A DNA stretch of 20,728 nt from Endomicrobiia bacterium (GCA_025998475.1 BNVZ01000005.1:1-20728), one strand, 5' to 3'; shown: positions 6,564-14,476, numbered from the stretch's first letter. The notes: generated by a model from the letters alone, not told the origin. Numbers and translations are program-made.

Positions 6564-7274
6564 TTAGGGACGCTCTGTATGTTGTTGCTGTTTTATTGCG
6601 GCTTGCTTTGCTAAAAAATCAGCTTTATCATTTTTAATATTTCCCGTATGGCTTTTTATATGTCTCCATTCAATTTCAGTTTGCACGTTATGGAGGAAGT
6701 TCGTGTATTCTGTTGAAACAGCATTTCCGGCTTTCCATTGTCCTGTCGCAAACTTTTCTATACCATGATAATCATAATTAATTCTTATTTTTTTTACATT
6801 ATTGCTACTACACCATTTTAGTGTTTCAATTACCGACTTCAGCTCTCCTTCAAATTGTCTGAATTGCGTGTTTGGAATAGTTCCTGAGAGTTTGGCTTTT
6901 ATTTCATCTCCCAAATAAATAACAATTCCGTAACCTGTTACGCCGGAAATATAAGAACCATCAACAAAAGCCTCATAAATACCGCTTTCTGCAGAGTAAG
7001 TTTCTAATCCGTTTAATTTGTTCCATATTGAGTCGATAAGTGAGTCTATCTCAGAATTTTTAATTTGTTTTTTTAATAAATAAGTTTTTTTTGTAGGTTT
7101 ATAGTAAAGAAGCAGTTGTCCTATTAATACGCCTTTTTCGCTTATGGAAATCTTTACAAGATAATCTCTAAAAGAGTTGTTATCAAAAGAAATATCTATA
7201 TTTGATTTTTTTAATTCTTTTTGTAATTCTAAAGCTTTAATTTGAAGCTCTCTTTTACACATACACAATGTCAT
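6564..7274 (-). CDS. ribonuclease H (type 1 fold) with an extra N-terminal domain
   Basis: The C-terminal part (about residues 98-228 of 236) is an RNase H domain, which cuts RNA in RNA/DNA hybrids. It has AFVDGSY with catalytic Asp105, FEGELKSV with Glu144, NYDYHG with Asp168, and the closing HIKSHTGNIKNDKADFLAK with His209, Asn215 and Asp219. All carboxylates expected of an active enzyme are present. The first 95 or so residues are lysine-rich and do not resemble the common hybrid-binding domain of RNase H1, so their role is open. The start ATG (7272-7274) has no strong ribosome-binding site; two later Met/Cys-rich residues make a slightly shorter product possible. It is the last gene of a leftward run, 33 bases after rmuC. 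It could be called rnhA. Confidence 0.9.
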   Translation of the reverse strand: MTLCMCKRELQIKALELQKELKKSNIDISFDNNSFRDYLVKISISEKGVLIGQLLLYYKPTKKTYLLKKQIKNSEIDSLIDSIWNKLNGLETYSAESGIYEAFVDGSYISGVTGYGIVIYLGDEIKAKLSGTIPNTQFRQFEGELKSVIETLKWCSSNNVKKIRINYDYHGIEKFATGQWKAGNAVSTEYTNFLHNVQTEIEWRHIKSHTGNIKNDKADFLAKQAAIKQQQHTERP

Positions 7275-7307
7275 TTATATTCTCCGAAAAATTATTTCAT
7301 AGCACAA

Positions 7308-8498
7308 TCAATATAAAGTTGTTTGATTATATGGCTTTAACATTTCTTCAGGCATTTCTTTTTTTGTCAAAGCGCCAAGCTCTTTTAGTTTTTGCGCTCT
7401 CTCTATAAGACTATCGCCCTTTTTATCGGAAGAGGATAGCCTTTTTTTTGCTTCTTCTATTTTGCTTTTTGCTTCAGATATTTTTTTATCTGCTTCAAGT
7501 AGTGTTTGCACAAACACTACAAATTTATCATAAATATTTCCGCCTTGCCTTGCTATTTCAAGAACATTCTTTTTCTGGTGTTCCTGCCGCCACATATATT
7601 CTACCGTTTTCAAAGTGGCTAAAAGCGTTGAAGGTGTAATGATTATAATATTTTTCTTAAATGCGTAAGCGACAATATCAGGTTTGTCTATAAGAGCTAG
7701 AGAAACCGCACCTTCTATAGGCACAAACATCAAAATATATTCAGGCTGGTTAAGCTCCTCAAGCCCGGCATAATCTTTATCTACAAGTTCGTCTATGTGT
7801 TTTTTTACACTTGTTGAATGTTCTTTTAAATAAACTTTTTTATCGGATACATTTTGAGAATTGTAATATTTTTCATATGCTACGAGTGATGTTTTTGCAT
7901 CCACTACAATATTCTTCCCATTAGGAAGATTAACTATATAATCTGGAATTTTCTTTCCGTCATCATTTTTAAATTGTTTTTGCGACACATAGTTTACGCC
8001 TTCTATCATTCCAACATACTCAAAAATCCTCTCAAGACTCAACTCTCCCCACATTCCTTGAAATTTATTTTCTCCTTTTAAAGCGCCTGCAAGATTGTTT
8101 GCTTCTTCGCTTACTTGTTTATTGAGGTTTATTAATTTTTCAAGTTCTTTTTGTAATCCAGACATCTTTTCGGCTTCGTAGATTTGTAGATTCTCAACTT
8201 TATTTTTAAATTCATCGATCTTTATTTTAAATGGAGCTACAATATTTTCTAAAGAAGCTTTATTAATATCGGCAACTTTTGCATTTTTTTCTTCTAATAT
8301 TTTTGACGCAATGTTTTCGAATTCTATTTTTAAACTATTGTTAACTCGAGATTGATTGCTAATACTGTCGGTTAAATCGCTTATTTTTTGTTCTTTAGCA
8401 GCACAGTCCTTTGATAAAGCTATATATTTAAAAATAAGCAGGGAAATACCGACGACAATTCCAATCAGAAAAGCCAAGACTAAAATTAATATGTTCAT
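7308..8498 (-). CDS. rmuC: DNA recombination protein RmuC
   Basis: RmuC is a predicted nuclease of the PD-(D/E)XK fold that limits recombination between inverted repeats; its exact activity is not established. I chose the ATG at 8496-8498 (396 residues), preceded by GAAGGGA at a good distance, over an upstream frame extension that would add 13 residues ahead of the membrane segment. The protein opens with one transmembrane helix (MNILILVLAFLIGIVVGISL), then a long coiled coil (about residues 25-140), then the conserved RmuC domain with LANGKNIVVDAKT-like PNGKNIVVDAKT and LFVPIEGAVSLAL-type blocks (here MFVPIEGAVSLAL). Neighbours are a PD-(D/E)XK nuclease upstream and an RNase H downstream, all leftward. 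Confidence 0.95.
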   Translation of the reverse strand: MNILILVLAFLIGIVVGISLLIFKYIALSKDCAAKEQKISDLTDSISNQSRVNNSLKIEFENIASKILEEKNAKVADINKASLENIVAPFKIKIDEFKNKVENLQIYEAEKMSGLQKELEKLINLNKQVSEEANNLAGALKGENKFQGMWGELSLERIFEYVGMIEGVNYVSQKQFKNDDGKKIPDYIVNLPNGKNIVVDAKTSLVAYEKYYNSQNVSDKKVYLKEHSTSVKKHIDELVDKDYAGLEELNQPEYILMFVPIEGAVSLALIDKPDIVAYAFKKNIIIITPSTLLATLKTVEYMWRQEHQKKNVLEIARQGGNIYDKFVVFVQTLLEADKKISEAKSKIEEAKKRLSSSDKKGDSLIERAQKLKELGALTKKEMPEEMLKPYNQTTLY

Positions 8499-8556
8499 AA
8501 ATTCCCTTCGTAATCCTTTACTGCATGTAAGATGCAAAACTAGTTGTAAAATTTAT

Positions 8557-9447
8557 TTAAAATTTGCCGCTTGGACAAATTTCTTTATAGTTGCAATATT
8601 TGCAGAAAAACAAATCGCTTGTTAATGAAAACTCTTTTTTATCTTTAGGTATATTTTTTTCTATATTTTTAAGATATGCATACATATCTTTTGTCTCGCT
8701 GATTACCGTGTTTACAAATTCCGCGATACAATAATCGTTAATTTTAATGCTTCTTTCATTGTAGGCAGGATAAAGATAAACAACCAAAGGTATGATATCG
8801 GCGGCTTTTTTGCCAAAATGATAATTTGACCAAAGTGAGTATCCAGTAAGCTGTTTTGAATGTTTCTTATCGTCAGGTTTGCCCGTTTTCCAATCCATAA
8901 TGTATATTTTATCGGCTATAGGAAATAAAAAATCCACTTTGCAAAAAGCTTTATAGTTATTTATCCTTGCTTCACCAAAGCCCCCAGGTTCTATAATCCA
9001 TTCGGAACTTTGCGATGTGGCATTTTTCTCTATCCATGCAAATCTTGAACTGTGCATAAAGTTTTCTAGTATGCTTTTAATTTTTTGATAAATTTCTGAA
9101 GTTGAAATAATTTCACCATTGTAATAGTGTTCAAAAAAAGTTTTTGAATTGCAATATTCTTCTGTCATTGTGTACGAATATTTAAAAAATTTATCCTTAT
9201 TTAGTGGTTTTGTGCTTATTTGATATCTTTTTAGCATATCTCTTATAATATCATGTACAATGTTTCCGGTTTCTAATGCCTTGGATGTTAAGCTTTTTAA
9301 GAATTGTATTTTTTCAAGAGAAATATCTTTATCGAATTTTGCGTAATAATCATAAAAATACTGTCTTTTACAGTTTGAAAATCTATCATATCGCGATACA
9401 GACCAGCCCAAAATATCGGTATAACTAAATTTTTTTATAGCATTCAT
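8557..9447 (-). CDS. PD-(D/E)XK nuclease with probable 4Fe-4S cluster (RecB/Cas4-like)
   Basis: The 296-residue product has the layout of RecB-family exonucleases (AddB C-terminal, Cas4 and relatives). From its ATG there is Cys26 in a SRYDRFSNCKRQYFY block, His65 in GNIVHD, Asp172 in KVDFLF, then Asp185 and Lys187 in MDWKTGK, and QLTGY in the next helix. Cys282, Cys285 and Cys291 (CKYCNYKEIC) near the C terminus would join Cys26 to hold a 4Fe-4S cluster. All catalytic residues are present. The ATG at 9445-9447 is preceded by AAGGAG 13 bases away, which is long; the frame extends ten codons upstream to a TTG with no ribosome-binding site. No CRISPR array or other cas gene is present, and no AddA/RecB helicase adjoins it, so its partner is unknown. 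The function is likely DNA repair or end processing. Confidence 0.85.
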   Translation of the reverse strand: MNAIKKFSYTDILGWSVSRYDRFSNCKRQYFYDYYAKFDKDISLEKIQFLKSLTSKALETGNIVHDIIRDMLKRYQISTKPLNKDKFFKYSYTMTEEYCNSKTFFEHYYNGEIISTSEIYQKIKSILENFMHSSRFAWIEKNATSQSSEWIIEPGGFGEARINNYKAFCKVDFLFPIADKIYIMDWKTGKPDDKKHSKQLTGYSLWSNYHFGKKAADIIPLVVYLYPAYNERSIKINDYCIAEFVNTVISETKDMYAYLKNIEKNIPKDKKEFSLTSDLFFCKYCNYKEICPSGKF

Positions 9448-9466
9448 AATTTTATAGCATCTCCTT

Positions 9467-9691
9467 CTATGTATCAAAAAAGCTTAAACCGTCATATGTG
9501 TATGTAAGCATTCCCAATATATCACATGCCAACGTGCAATATGCGCTAGATTGTTTCAAAGCCAAATAATACCAAATAATTGCAAAATATTCGCGTAAAT
9601 AATAAGTTTCTACTAAGACAATAACAGAATATGTGCGTTTTGTCGAAATAGTCATTGCAGGCAATTTGCTATCTATTACATATTTCTGCAT
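9467..9691 (-). CDS. small hypothetical frame, doubtful
   Basis: A 74-codon ATG frame fills the gap between cls and the nuclease gene and stops just before the nuclease ribosome-binding sequence. The product is rich in Tyr, Leu and Cys with no recognisable domain. The ATG (9689-9691) has no Shine-Dalgarno sequence. It may be a chance frame or a gene remnant; it is listed because the otherwise compact leftward run leaves this 253-base space (9448-9700) unexplained. Confidence 0.2.
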   Translation of the reverse strand: MQKYVIDSKLPAMTISTKRTYSVIVLVETYYLREYFAIIWYYLALKQSSAYCTLACDILGMLTYTYDGLSFFDT

Positions 9692-9700
9692 TAAGTTAAT

Positions 9701-11158
9701 TTAACCATAAGGGGTCAATAAACGGCATGCATTGTTCCTGATACGTTTTAATAAAGAAAGGTTTTTGCATTCATATATCGTAACAAGTTTTGCATTTTCT
9801 TTTTTTAGTTCCGCAATGTCAGTAAGTTCTTTTGCCAGTTCTTTACTGAAAATTTCTATATTAGATTCAAAGTGTAGTTTAAAACTCCTTACGTCCCAGT
9901 TTGCCGAACCTACAAAAACCCATTCGTCATCTACCACGAAAATTTTACTGTGATCAAAAGGACGAGGAGAACGGTAAATTTTTATGCCGCAACTAATTAG
10001 TCTTAAAAAATTTGGCTCCGCAGCATAGTCCATAAAGCTGAAATCGCCTTTTTCAGGAATTATTATTTCAACATTCACATCTCGCATTGCCGCCATTTCA
10101 AGCGCTGTTAAAATATTGTTTTCGGGAAGAAAGTACGGCGTTACTATAAGGATTTTTTTTACAGCTGTGTTTATTGCTCCGTGAACTATAAGCTCCATTG
10201 TGGCGATTTTGTTGTCAGGACCGTCAGGAACTACCCTCGCAGGGATTGCTCCATATTCAACGTTAGGCAAATCTTTAACTAAAGATTGAAAATTTTTACC
10301 TGTCGCAAATTCCCAATCGTCTTCAAATATTTCACACATTTGACTTATAACAGGACCTTTAATCTTAAAAGTAATATCTATAACTCCATTTTTTAAATCA
10401 TTAATTACAACATTTTTTTTTGAAAGATTCATCCCACCGAAAAAAGCAGTCCTTCCGTCTATTATCATAATTTTTCTATGATTCCTTAAATTTACAAACG
10501 GGAATGTTACAGGTATTTGGGGTGGCAGAAATATCCCATATTCCAAACCCTTAATCTTTGCAAGCTTTTTTTCTATTGAACGGTGAAAAACTTTTAAAGC
10601 GCCTATACCATCGATTAAAATTTTTATAGCAGCTCCGTTTTTTATAGCTGTTCTAAAAGCTTCCATGAAGTTATCTGTTTCTTTATCGTAGTCAAAAATA
10701 TAACTTGAAATCAAAACTTCTCTTTTAGCGTTTTGTATGGTTTTTATCATTTCAGGATATGCTTCAGTTCCGTTCTGCAAAGGTTTTATGGAATTTCCTA
10801 AAACAAAATTCTGCGGATAGACGCTTTGGCCAAATATTATAAACTGGCTATAATTTTCAGGCAGTTTCTCGAAAATATTTTTTATTGCATTGTGTGAATA
10901 TTTTTCATACAAGCTAATATCTTTTTTTAAACGAATACTTTTTCTTTTTACTCTGTTTATGCCTAAAAAAATGTATAACACCGTGCCTATGAGAGGAGAT
11001 AAAAGGACAAGGGCTATCCAGCCCGTAGAACTTTTAATATCATCTTTATGCAGTAATATGAGGGTACTTATTACTATAGACACAGTGATACGAATACCTG
11101 TTCCAAGAACAGTACATAAATCGTAATTAATGAAATTTGAAAAGATGTTCATAGTCAT
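9701..11158 (-). CDS. cls: cardiolipin synthase (phospholipase D family)
   Basis: The enzyme condenses phosphatidylglycerol molecules into cardiolipin at the inner membrane. From the ATG at 11156-11158 (485 residues) the order is two N-terminal membrane helices (roughly residues 18-36 and 46-66), then two phospholipase D domains. The first has His217-Lys219-Asp224 in NHRKIMIIDGRTAFFGGMN, and the second has His403-Lys405-Asp410 in HSKIFVVDDEWVFVGSAN. Both HKD motifs are intact, and the length is normal. An ATG two codons later (11150-11152) and a TTG ten codons earlier are alternatives; none has a good ribosome-binding site. It is the first gene of the leftward run and is divergent from acpS. 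Family is firm; a related phosphatidyltransferase activity cannot be excluded. Confidence 0.95.
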   Translation of the reverse strand: MTMNIFSNFINYDLCTVLGTGIRITVSIVISTLILLHKDDIKSSTGWIALVLLSPLIGTVLYIFLGINRVKRKSIRLKKDISLYEKYSHNAIKNIFEKLPENYSQFIIFGQSVYPQNFVLGNSIKPLQNGTEAYPEMIKTIQNAKREVLISSYIFDYDKETDNFMEAFRTAIKNGAAIKILIDGIGALKVFHRSIEKKLAKIKGLEYGIFLPPQIPVTFPFVNLRNHRKIMIIDGRTAFFGGMNLSKKNVVINDLKNGVIDITFKIKGPVISQMCEIFEDDWEFATGKNFQSLVKDLPNVEYGAIPARVVPDGPDNKIATMELIVHGAINTAVKKILIVTPYFLPENNILTALEMAAMRDVNVEIIIPEKGDFSFMDYAAEPNFLRLISCGIKIYRSPRPFDHSKIFVVDDEWVFVGSANWDVRSFKLHFESNIEIFSKELAKELTDIAELKKENAKLVTIYECKNLSLLKRIRNNACRLLTPYG

Positions 11159-11188
11159 AGTAATAAAGCGCCCATGGAATGCTACCAA

Positions 11189-11530
11189 AGTTAATTTGTT
11201 TTAGCAAGAACCCATCATACAGCGAATTTAAAGCACTAATACAATGCCTATAGTTGACCACATAAGTTGAAGCTGGTAATGCAAAAATCTAAAAACACAT
11301 ATTGAACTGTTTTTGCCGCGTTAGAATTAGGTTTATAGCAAAGATATGACAAAACACCAAAAGATGATTACATGCCTTTTATTAAAAGCCTGCTGTTGTT
11401 TTAATCCGTTTGTCTTTGTTTGGCAAAAGTCCACAAGATTCTGCACAAACGCATGAAATCTATATTTTATGTTACAATAACTAGATAATAATACTATCAG
11501 GGTTACTGATGTACTAATAAAAAGAGACCA
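11189..11530. other. divergent intergenic region between cls and acpS
   Basis: About 340 bases with no gene. It should hold the promoters of both flanking operons. On the minus strand TTGTCA with TAATTC 17 bases on is a weak candidate for cls; on the plus strand TGTTACAAT near 11470-11478 resembles an extended -10 element for acpS but lacks a clear -35. It also contains an imperfect hairpin (11374-11390) and a pair of inverted copies of the dispersed motif (11404-11454). Confidence 0.4.
11404..11454. repeat. inverted pair of the dispersed motif
   Basis: ATCCGTTTGTC (11404-11414) and CACAAACGCAT (11444-11454) are inverted near-copies of GACAAACGCAT, each with one or two mismatches, separated by 29 bases. 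CGTTTGT and ACAAACG pair perfectly, with AT/AT beyond one mismatch, so the segment can fold as a small hairpin. It resembles the larger foldback element at 14011-14134. Confidence 0.4.
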
Positions 11531-11554
11531 ATGTCAATCAGTCGGGATGCTTGG

Positions 11555-11890
11555 ATGAATATAGGTATTGATATCGAAGAAGTTGAAAGATTTAATAAAT
11601 ATGTAAAAGATAAAAAGTATTTAGAACGAATTTTCTCAAAAGAAGAAGTGTTTTATTGCTTGCCTAAAAAGAATGCAGCGCAACATTTAGCAGTTCGTTT
11701 TGCTGCAAAGGAAGCTGTTTGGAAGGCTTTAAGCTCTAAAAATAAAAAACTTATCGTCACGGATATTTCTGTTCAAAATACCGAAGATGGAAAACCGCAA
11801 GTTTATATTAAAAATAAAAAACATAAAAAAATAGAAGTGTCTTTATCGCATACCGATAAATACGTAGTGGCTGTAGCAATAATATTTTAA
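11555..11890 (+). CDS. acpS: holo-[acyl-carrier-protein] synthase
   Basis: AcpS moves the 4'-phosphopantetheine arm from coenzyme A to apo-ACP, activating fatty-acid synthesis. The product from the ATG at 11555 has 111 residues, opening MNIGIDIEEVERF, where Asp6 is the magnesium ligand, followed by RFAAKEAVWKAL with catalytic Glu53 and the closing SLSHTDKYVVAVAI block. An in-frame ATG at 11531 would add eight residues, and each has only a weak ribosome-binding sequence. I prefer 11555 because family members begin within a few residues of the IGxDI motif. nnrD follows after eight bases. Identification is secure; only the start is uncertain. Confidence 0.95.
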   Translation: MNIGIDIEEVERFNKYVKDKKYLERIFSKEEVFYCLPKKNAAQHLAVRFAAKEAVWKALSSKNKKLIVTDISVQNTEDGKPQVYIKNKKHKKIEVSLSHTDKYVVAVAIIF

Positions 11891-11898
11891 AATGCTTT

Positions 11899-12768
11899 AT
11901 GAAAAAACAAGAAATTAAGAATTTTATTTCAAAATTAAAGAGAAAAACTGACAGCCACAAATATGACTATGGCCATGTTTTTGTAATAGCAGGTTCTAAG
12001 AATATGCCAGGAGCTGGCATATTAGCGTGTTTAGGAGCGTTGCGCTCAGGAGCAGGTCTTGTAACTTACGCTGTTAAAGATGAGTTTTTAAATCAAGTTT
12101 GTGCAATTTCAAGGCCTGAAATAATGTTTTATGTATACAAGACAGCCTCTGATATTATTGATTTTATAAAATCTAAAAAAGTTTCATCAGTTGTAATAGG
12201 ACCGGGATTAAGAGCGGACAATAACATTCTGCGTAAGTTTATTAAACAAATTATTTTTTCAATAGATATCCCCGTTGTTTTAGACGCTTCGGGACTCGCG
12301 TGTTTTAATAATGCTTCAGATGAGCTGAAAAACATAAGTATAAAAGCTAAACTTATAATAACACCGCATTTAGGCGAGTTATCTAAACTTTTAAATATAA
12401 AAATGGATTTAATAAAGGACCACAGAGAAAAAATAGTTTCAGAATTTTTAAAAGAAAACTCTTTAATTTGTGTTTTAAAAGGCAGCAATACGCTTGTAGC
12501 TTTGGATCAAAAAATATATAAAAATAATACCGGTACGCCTGCTATGGCAACTGCCGGAAGCGGCGATGTGTTAAGCGGTATAATAGCTTCTTTTGTAAAT
12601 ATTACAGATGATATATTTGAAGCCTCAAAGTTTGCAGTTTTTGTTCATGGGCTTGCAGGGGAGATTGCGGAAAAAGATAAAGGTCAAACAGGTGTTATCT
12701 CGAGTGATATTGCAAAAAATATTTGTTACGCAATTAAAAAATTATCATCGATAGGAGATGCAAAATGA
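11899..12768 (+). CDS. nnrD: ADP-dependent (S)-NAD(P)H-hydrate dehydratase
   Basis: NnrD repairs damaged NADH and NADPH by dehydrating the S-form hydrate. The 289-residue product is the carbohydrate-kinase-like domain only: HKYDYGHV at residues 20-27, GPGLR at 101-105, TPHLGE at 155-160 and the nucleotide site TAGSGDVLSG with Asp223. In many bacteria this domain is fused to the NnrE epimerase domain; here the epimerase half is absent, so epimerisation must be spontaneous or done by a separate protein not in the window. Placement beside acpS is common in bacteria. The ATG has no clear ribosome-binding site, and the stop overlaps the next ATG by four bases (ATGA), suggesting coupled translation. 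Confidence 0.95.
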   Translation: MKKQEIKNFISKLKRKTDSHKYDYGHVFVIAGSKNMPGAGILACLGALRSGAGLVTYAVKDEFLNQVCAISRPEIMFYVYKTASDIIDFIKSKKVSSVVIGPGLRADNNILRKFIKQIIFSIDIPVVLDASGLACFNNASDELKNISIKAKLIITPHLGELSKLLNIKMDLIKDHREKIVSEFLKENSLICVLKGSNTLVALDQKIYKNNTGTPAMATAGSGDVLSGIIASFVNITDDIFEASKFAVFVHGLAGEIAEKDKGQTGVISSDIAKNICYAIKKLSSIGDAK

Positions 12769-13910
12769 CTTTGGAGCAAGAGATTATATCAATACGAAGA
12801 CATATTCATAAAAATCCTGAACTTGGTGGTAATGAGTACGGCACAGCAAAATTTATAGAATCAAAACTCAAAGAATTAAAAATACCGTATAAACGTATGG
12901 ATACAACAGGAGTAATAGGTACAATCGAAGGTTCAAAACAGGGGAAAACAATAGCTTTACGAGCAGATATAGACGCTTTACCTGTTTGTGAAAATAACAA
13001 TGTTGAGTACAAATCAACAAAACCAGGTATTATGCATGCTTGCGGACACGACGCTCATGTTGCAATAATGCTTGGTGCTGCAAAACTTTTGCAACAGAAG
13101 AAAAATGAATTAGAAGGTAATGTTAGATTTATTTTTCAGCCTAAAGAGGAAACTTCTGGCGGCGCGGAAAAAATGATTAAAAACGGCGCTTTAAAAAATC
13201 CTAATGTAGATTTTATTTTGGGTACGCATGTCAGTCCATGGTTAAAATCGGGAAAAATAGGTTTTAAATTTGGCGCAATGATGGCAGCCGTTGACGAGCT
13301 TAAAATAAATATTATTGGCAAAATAGCACATGGAGCATATCCCCATCAAGGCAAAGATGCCATGATTGCCGCTTCTGCATTTATAACTATGGTTCAAAGT
13401 ATTATTTCAAGAGAACTCGATCCTCTTGAGCATGCCGTTATAACATTTGGAAAGATTTCCGGCGGAGACTCATATAATGTAATTTGTAAGGAAGTAGCAT
13501 TGGAAGGTACGGTGAGAACTTTTAACAATGTAACAAAAAGTTTAATAAAGACTAGTATTTTAAATAAGCTTAAAGGAATAGAAGTATCTTATGGCGTTAA
13601 ATGTGCCGTCAAGTATAACGCAATAGGAAATCCTCTTATCAATACGTATGAGATTACAAAAGCCTGTGTTAAAACAGCAAAAGAATTTTATGGTAAAGAT
13701 AATGTAGAAATATTGGATAAACCGTCTATGGGTGGCGAAGATTTTTCAGAGTATTTACATGTTATTGCGGGTAATTTTATTTACATAGGCACTTCAAGAA
13801 ATAAGCAAACCTCATATCCTTGGCATCACAGTAATTTCAATATCGACGAAACAGCCCTTCCAAAAGCTGCGAAATACATAGCATATACCGTAAGCGAGTT
13901 TTTGAAATAA
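12765..13910 (+). CDS. M20-family amidohydrolase (HipO/AbgB type)
   Basis: The 381-residue product belongs to the M20D metal-dependent amidohydrolases, which remove acyl groups from N-acyl amino acids or act on related amides. Metal ligands and catalytic residues are all present: HACGHD with Cys93 and His95, PKEET with Glu128 and Glu129, His155 in GTHV, and His354/His355 in PWHHSNF near the end, with the dimerisation domain (about 175-290) between. SMGGEDFSEY (331-340) is the family signature. Substrate cannot be told: hippurate, N-acetyl amino acids and N-acetyl-diaminopimelate are all possible. It overlaps nnrD by four bases, with a GGAG sequence before the ATG, and ends the operon. Confidence 0.92.
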   Translation: MTLEQEIISIRRHIHKNPELGGNEYGTAKFIESKLKELKIPYKRMDTTGVIGTIEGSKQGKTIALRADIDALPVCENNNVEYKSTKPGIMHACGHDAHVAIMLGAAKLLQQKKNELEGNVRFIFQPKEETSGGAEKMIKNGALKNPNVDFILGTHVSPWLKSGKIGFKFGAMMAAVDELKINIIGKIAHGAYPHQGKDAMIAASAFITMVQSIISRELDPLEHAVITFGKISGGDSYNVICKEVALEGTVRTFNNVTKSLIKTSILNKLKGIEVSYGVKCAVKYNAIGNPLINTYEITKACVKTAKEFYGKDNVEILDKPSMGGEDFSEYLHVIAGNFIYIGTSRNKQTSYPWHHSNFNIDETALPKAAKYIAYTVSEFLK

Positions 13911-13926
13911 ATAACAATCTTATTGT

Positions 13927-13945
13927 CTGTTATAGATTATAACAG
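13927..13945 (+). terminator. candidate terminator hairpin after the M20 gene
   Basis: CTGTTATA (13927-13934) and TATAACAG (13938-13945) form a perfect eight-base-pair stem around a GAT loop, 16 bases after the stop codon, followed by a T-rich stretch. The stem has only two G-C pairs, so it would be a weak intrinsic terminator; its position at the end of the acpS-nnrD-M20 unit supports the call. Confidence 0.45.
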
Positions 13946-14010
13946 TTGGTTTATGTTCTTGTATAAAAATAAATCTTTATTAGATAATAAGAAAGCGGAC
14001 CCCCCCTTAC

Positions 14011-14134
14011 GACAAACGCATAAAAGCTTTCTTCGATTTTTGATTGTCGCAGGCAAGCCATTAGCAGCAGTCTATGGAATTTGCTTTTAAATCTAAAACC
14101 AGTTGCCTCAAGAAACCTTTTTCATGCGTTTGTC
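14011..14134. repeat. foldback (MITE-like) repeat
   Basis: The ends GACAAACGCAT (14011-14021) and ATGCGTTTGTC (14124-14134) are perfect 11-base inverted repeats. Pairing continues inward with small gaps to about 14033 and 14112 (both arms carry a shared TTTCTT on their inner side), and AGGCAA/TTGCCT pair further in. There is no internal gene. Related single or paired copies occur at 858-868 and 11404-11454. It could be a non-autonomous mobile element, an intergenic palindromic repeat, or a structured RNA element. Confidence 0.45.
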
Positions 14135-14393
14135 CTGATAAAAATTCCTATCTATCAAAAAAAAATCGCAAAATGTGTTAGAATACAAGAAATTAGAGAT
14201 TATCACGGGTAAACATCAGGGGAATTTTGTACCATAATCAAAGCTAAAAAAAGCAATGCCACTAAATCAGGGTGGAAAACTCCTTGAGGTAGCAAGCGTG
14301 GTAGTGTTGGAAAAAATAGAAAGTCTTAAATTAAAATTAAAGTTGAAAAGTAAGCGCAAGTTGGTAATTTTGAATTTTGGAAAACCCTAACAA

Positions 14394-14422
14394 TTGCAAT
14401 TTGACTTGGAAAGGTGTACTAC
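14394..14422 (+). promoter_or_regulatory. possible promoter for the superoxide reductase operon
   Basis: TTGCAA (14394-14399) and TACTAC (14417-14422) are 17 bases apart, followed closely by the inverted repeat at 14434-14451. The -10 match is poor, and another start further up near 14180 is possible. Confidence 0.25.
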
Positions 14423-14433
14423 AAAAAGCCCTT

Positions 14434-14451
14434 AATTAACACTAGTTAATT
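14434..14451. promoter_or_regulatory. operator-like inverted repeat before the superoxide reductase gene
   Basis: AATTAAC (14434-14440), a four-base spacer, then GTTAATT (14445-14451): a perfect seven-base inverted repeat 25 bases before the ATG. The size suits a dimeric repressor such as a Fur/PerR or MarR-type regulator, but no regulator gene is in the window. Confidence 0.35.
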
Positions 14452-14476
14452 GGCTACATATTAGAGGAGGTGCGTC

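Larger units (their letters stand above)
13911..14476. other. intergenic region before the oxygen-defence genes
   Basis: About 570 bases without a recognisable gene. In order it contains the terminator-like hairpin, a seven-C run (14000-14006), a foldback repeat (14011-14134), a TGTGTTAGAAT stretch near 14174-14184 resembling an extended -10, a possible leader hairpin (TCAGGG 14267-14272 with CCTTGA 14282-14287), and an inverted repeat just before the superoxide reductase gene. Confidence 0.4.

Noticed and set aside
6564..9447. CRISPR or anti-phage defence locus suggested by the Cas4-like nuclease
   Set aside because: There is no repeat array, no other cas gene and no known defence partner; RmuC and RNase H are more consistent with DNA maintenance.
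9732..11126. Plus-strand frames inside cls
   Set aside because: They are antisense to a gene with two intact HKD motifs and show no protein-family features.
12129..12488. 119-codon minus-strand frame inside nnrD
   Set aside because: Antisense to a well-conserved enzyme; composition is typical of a shadow frame.
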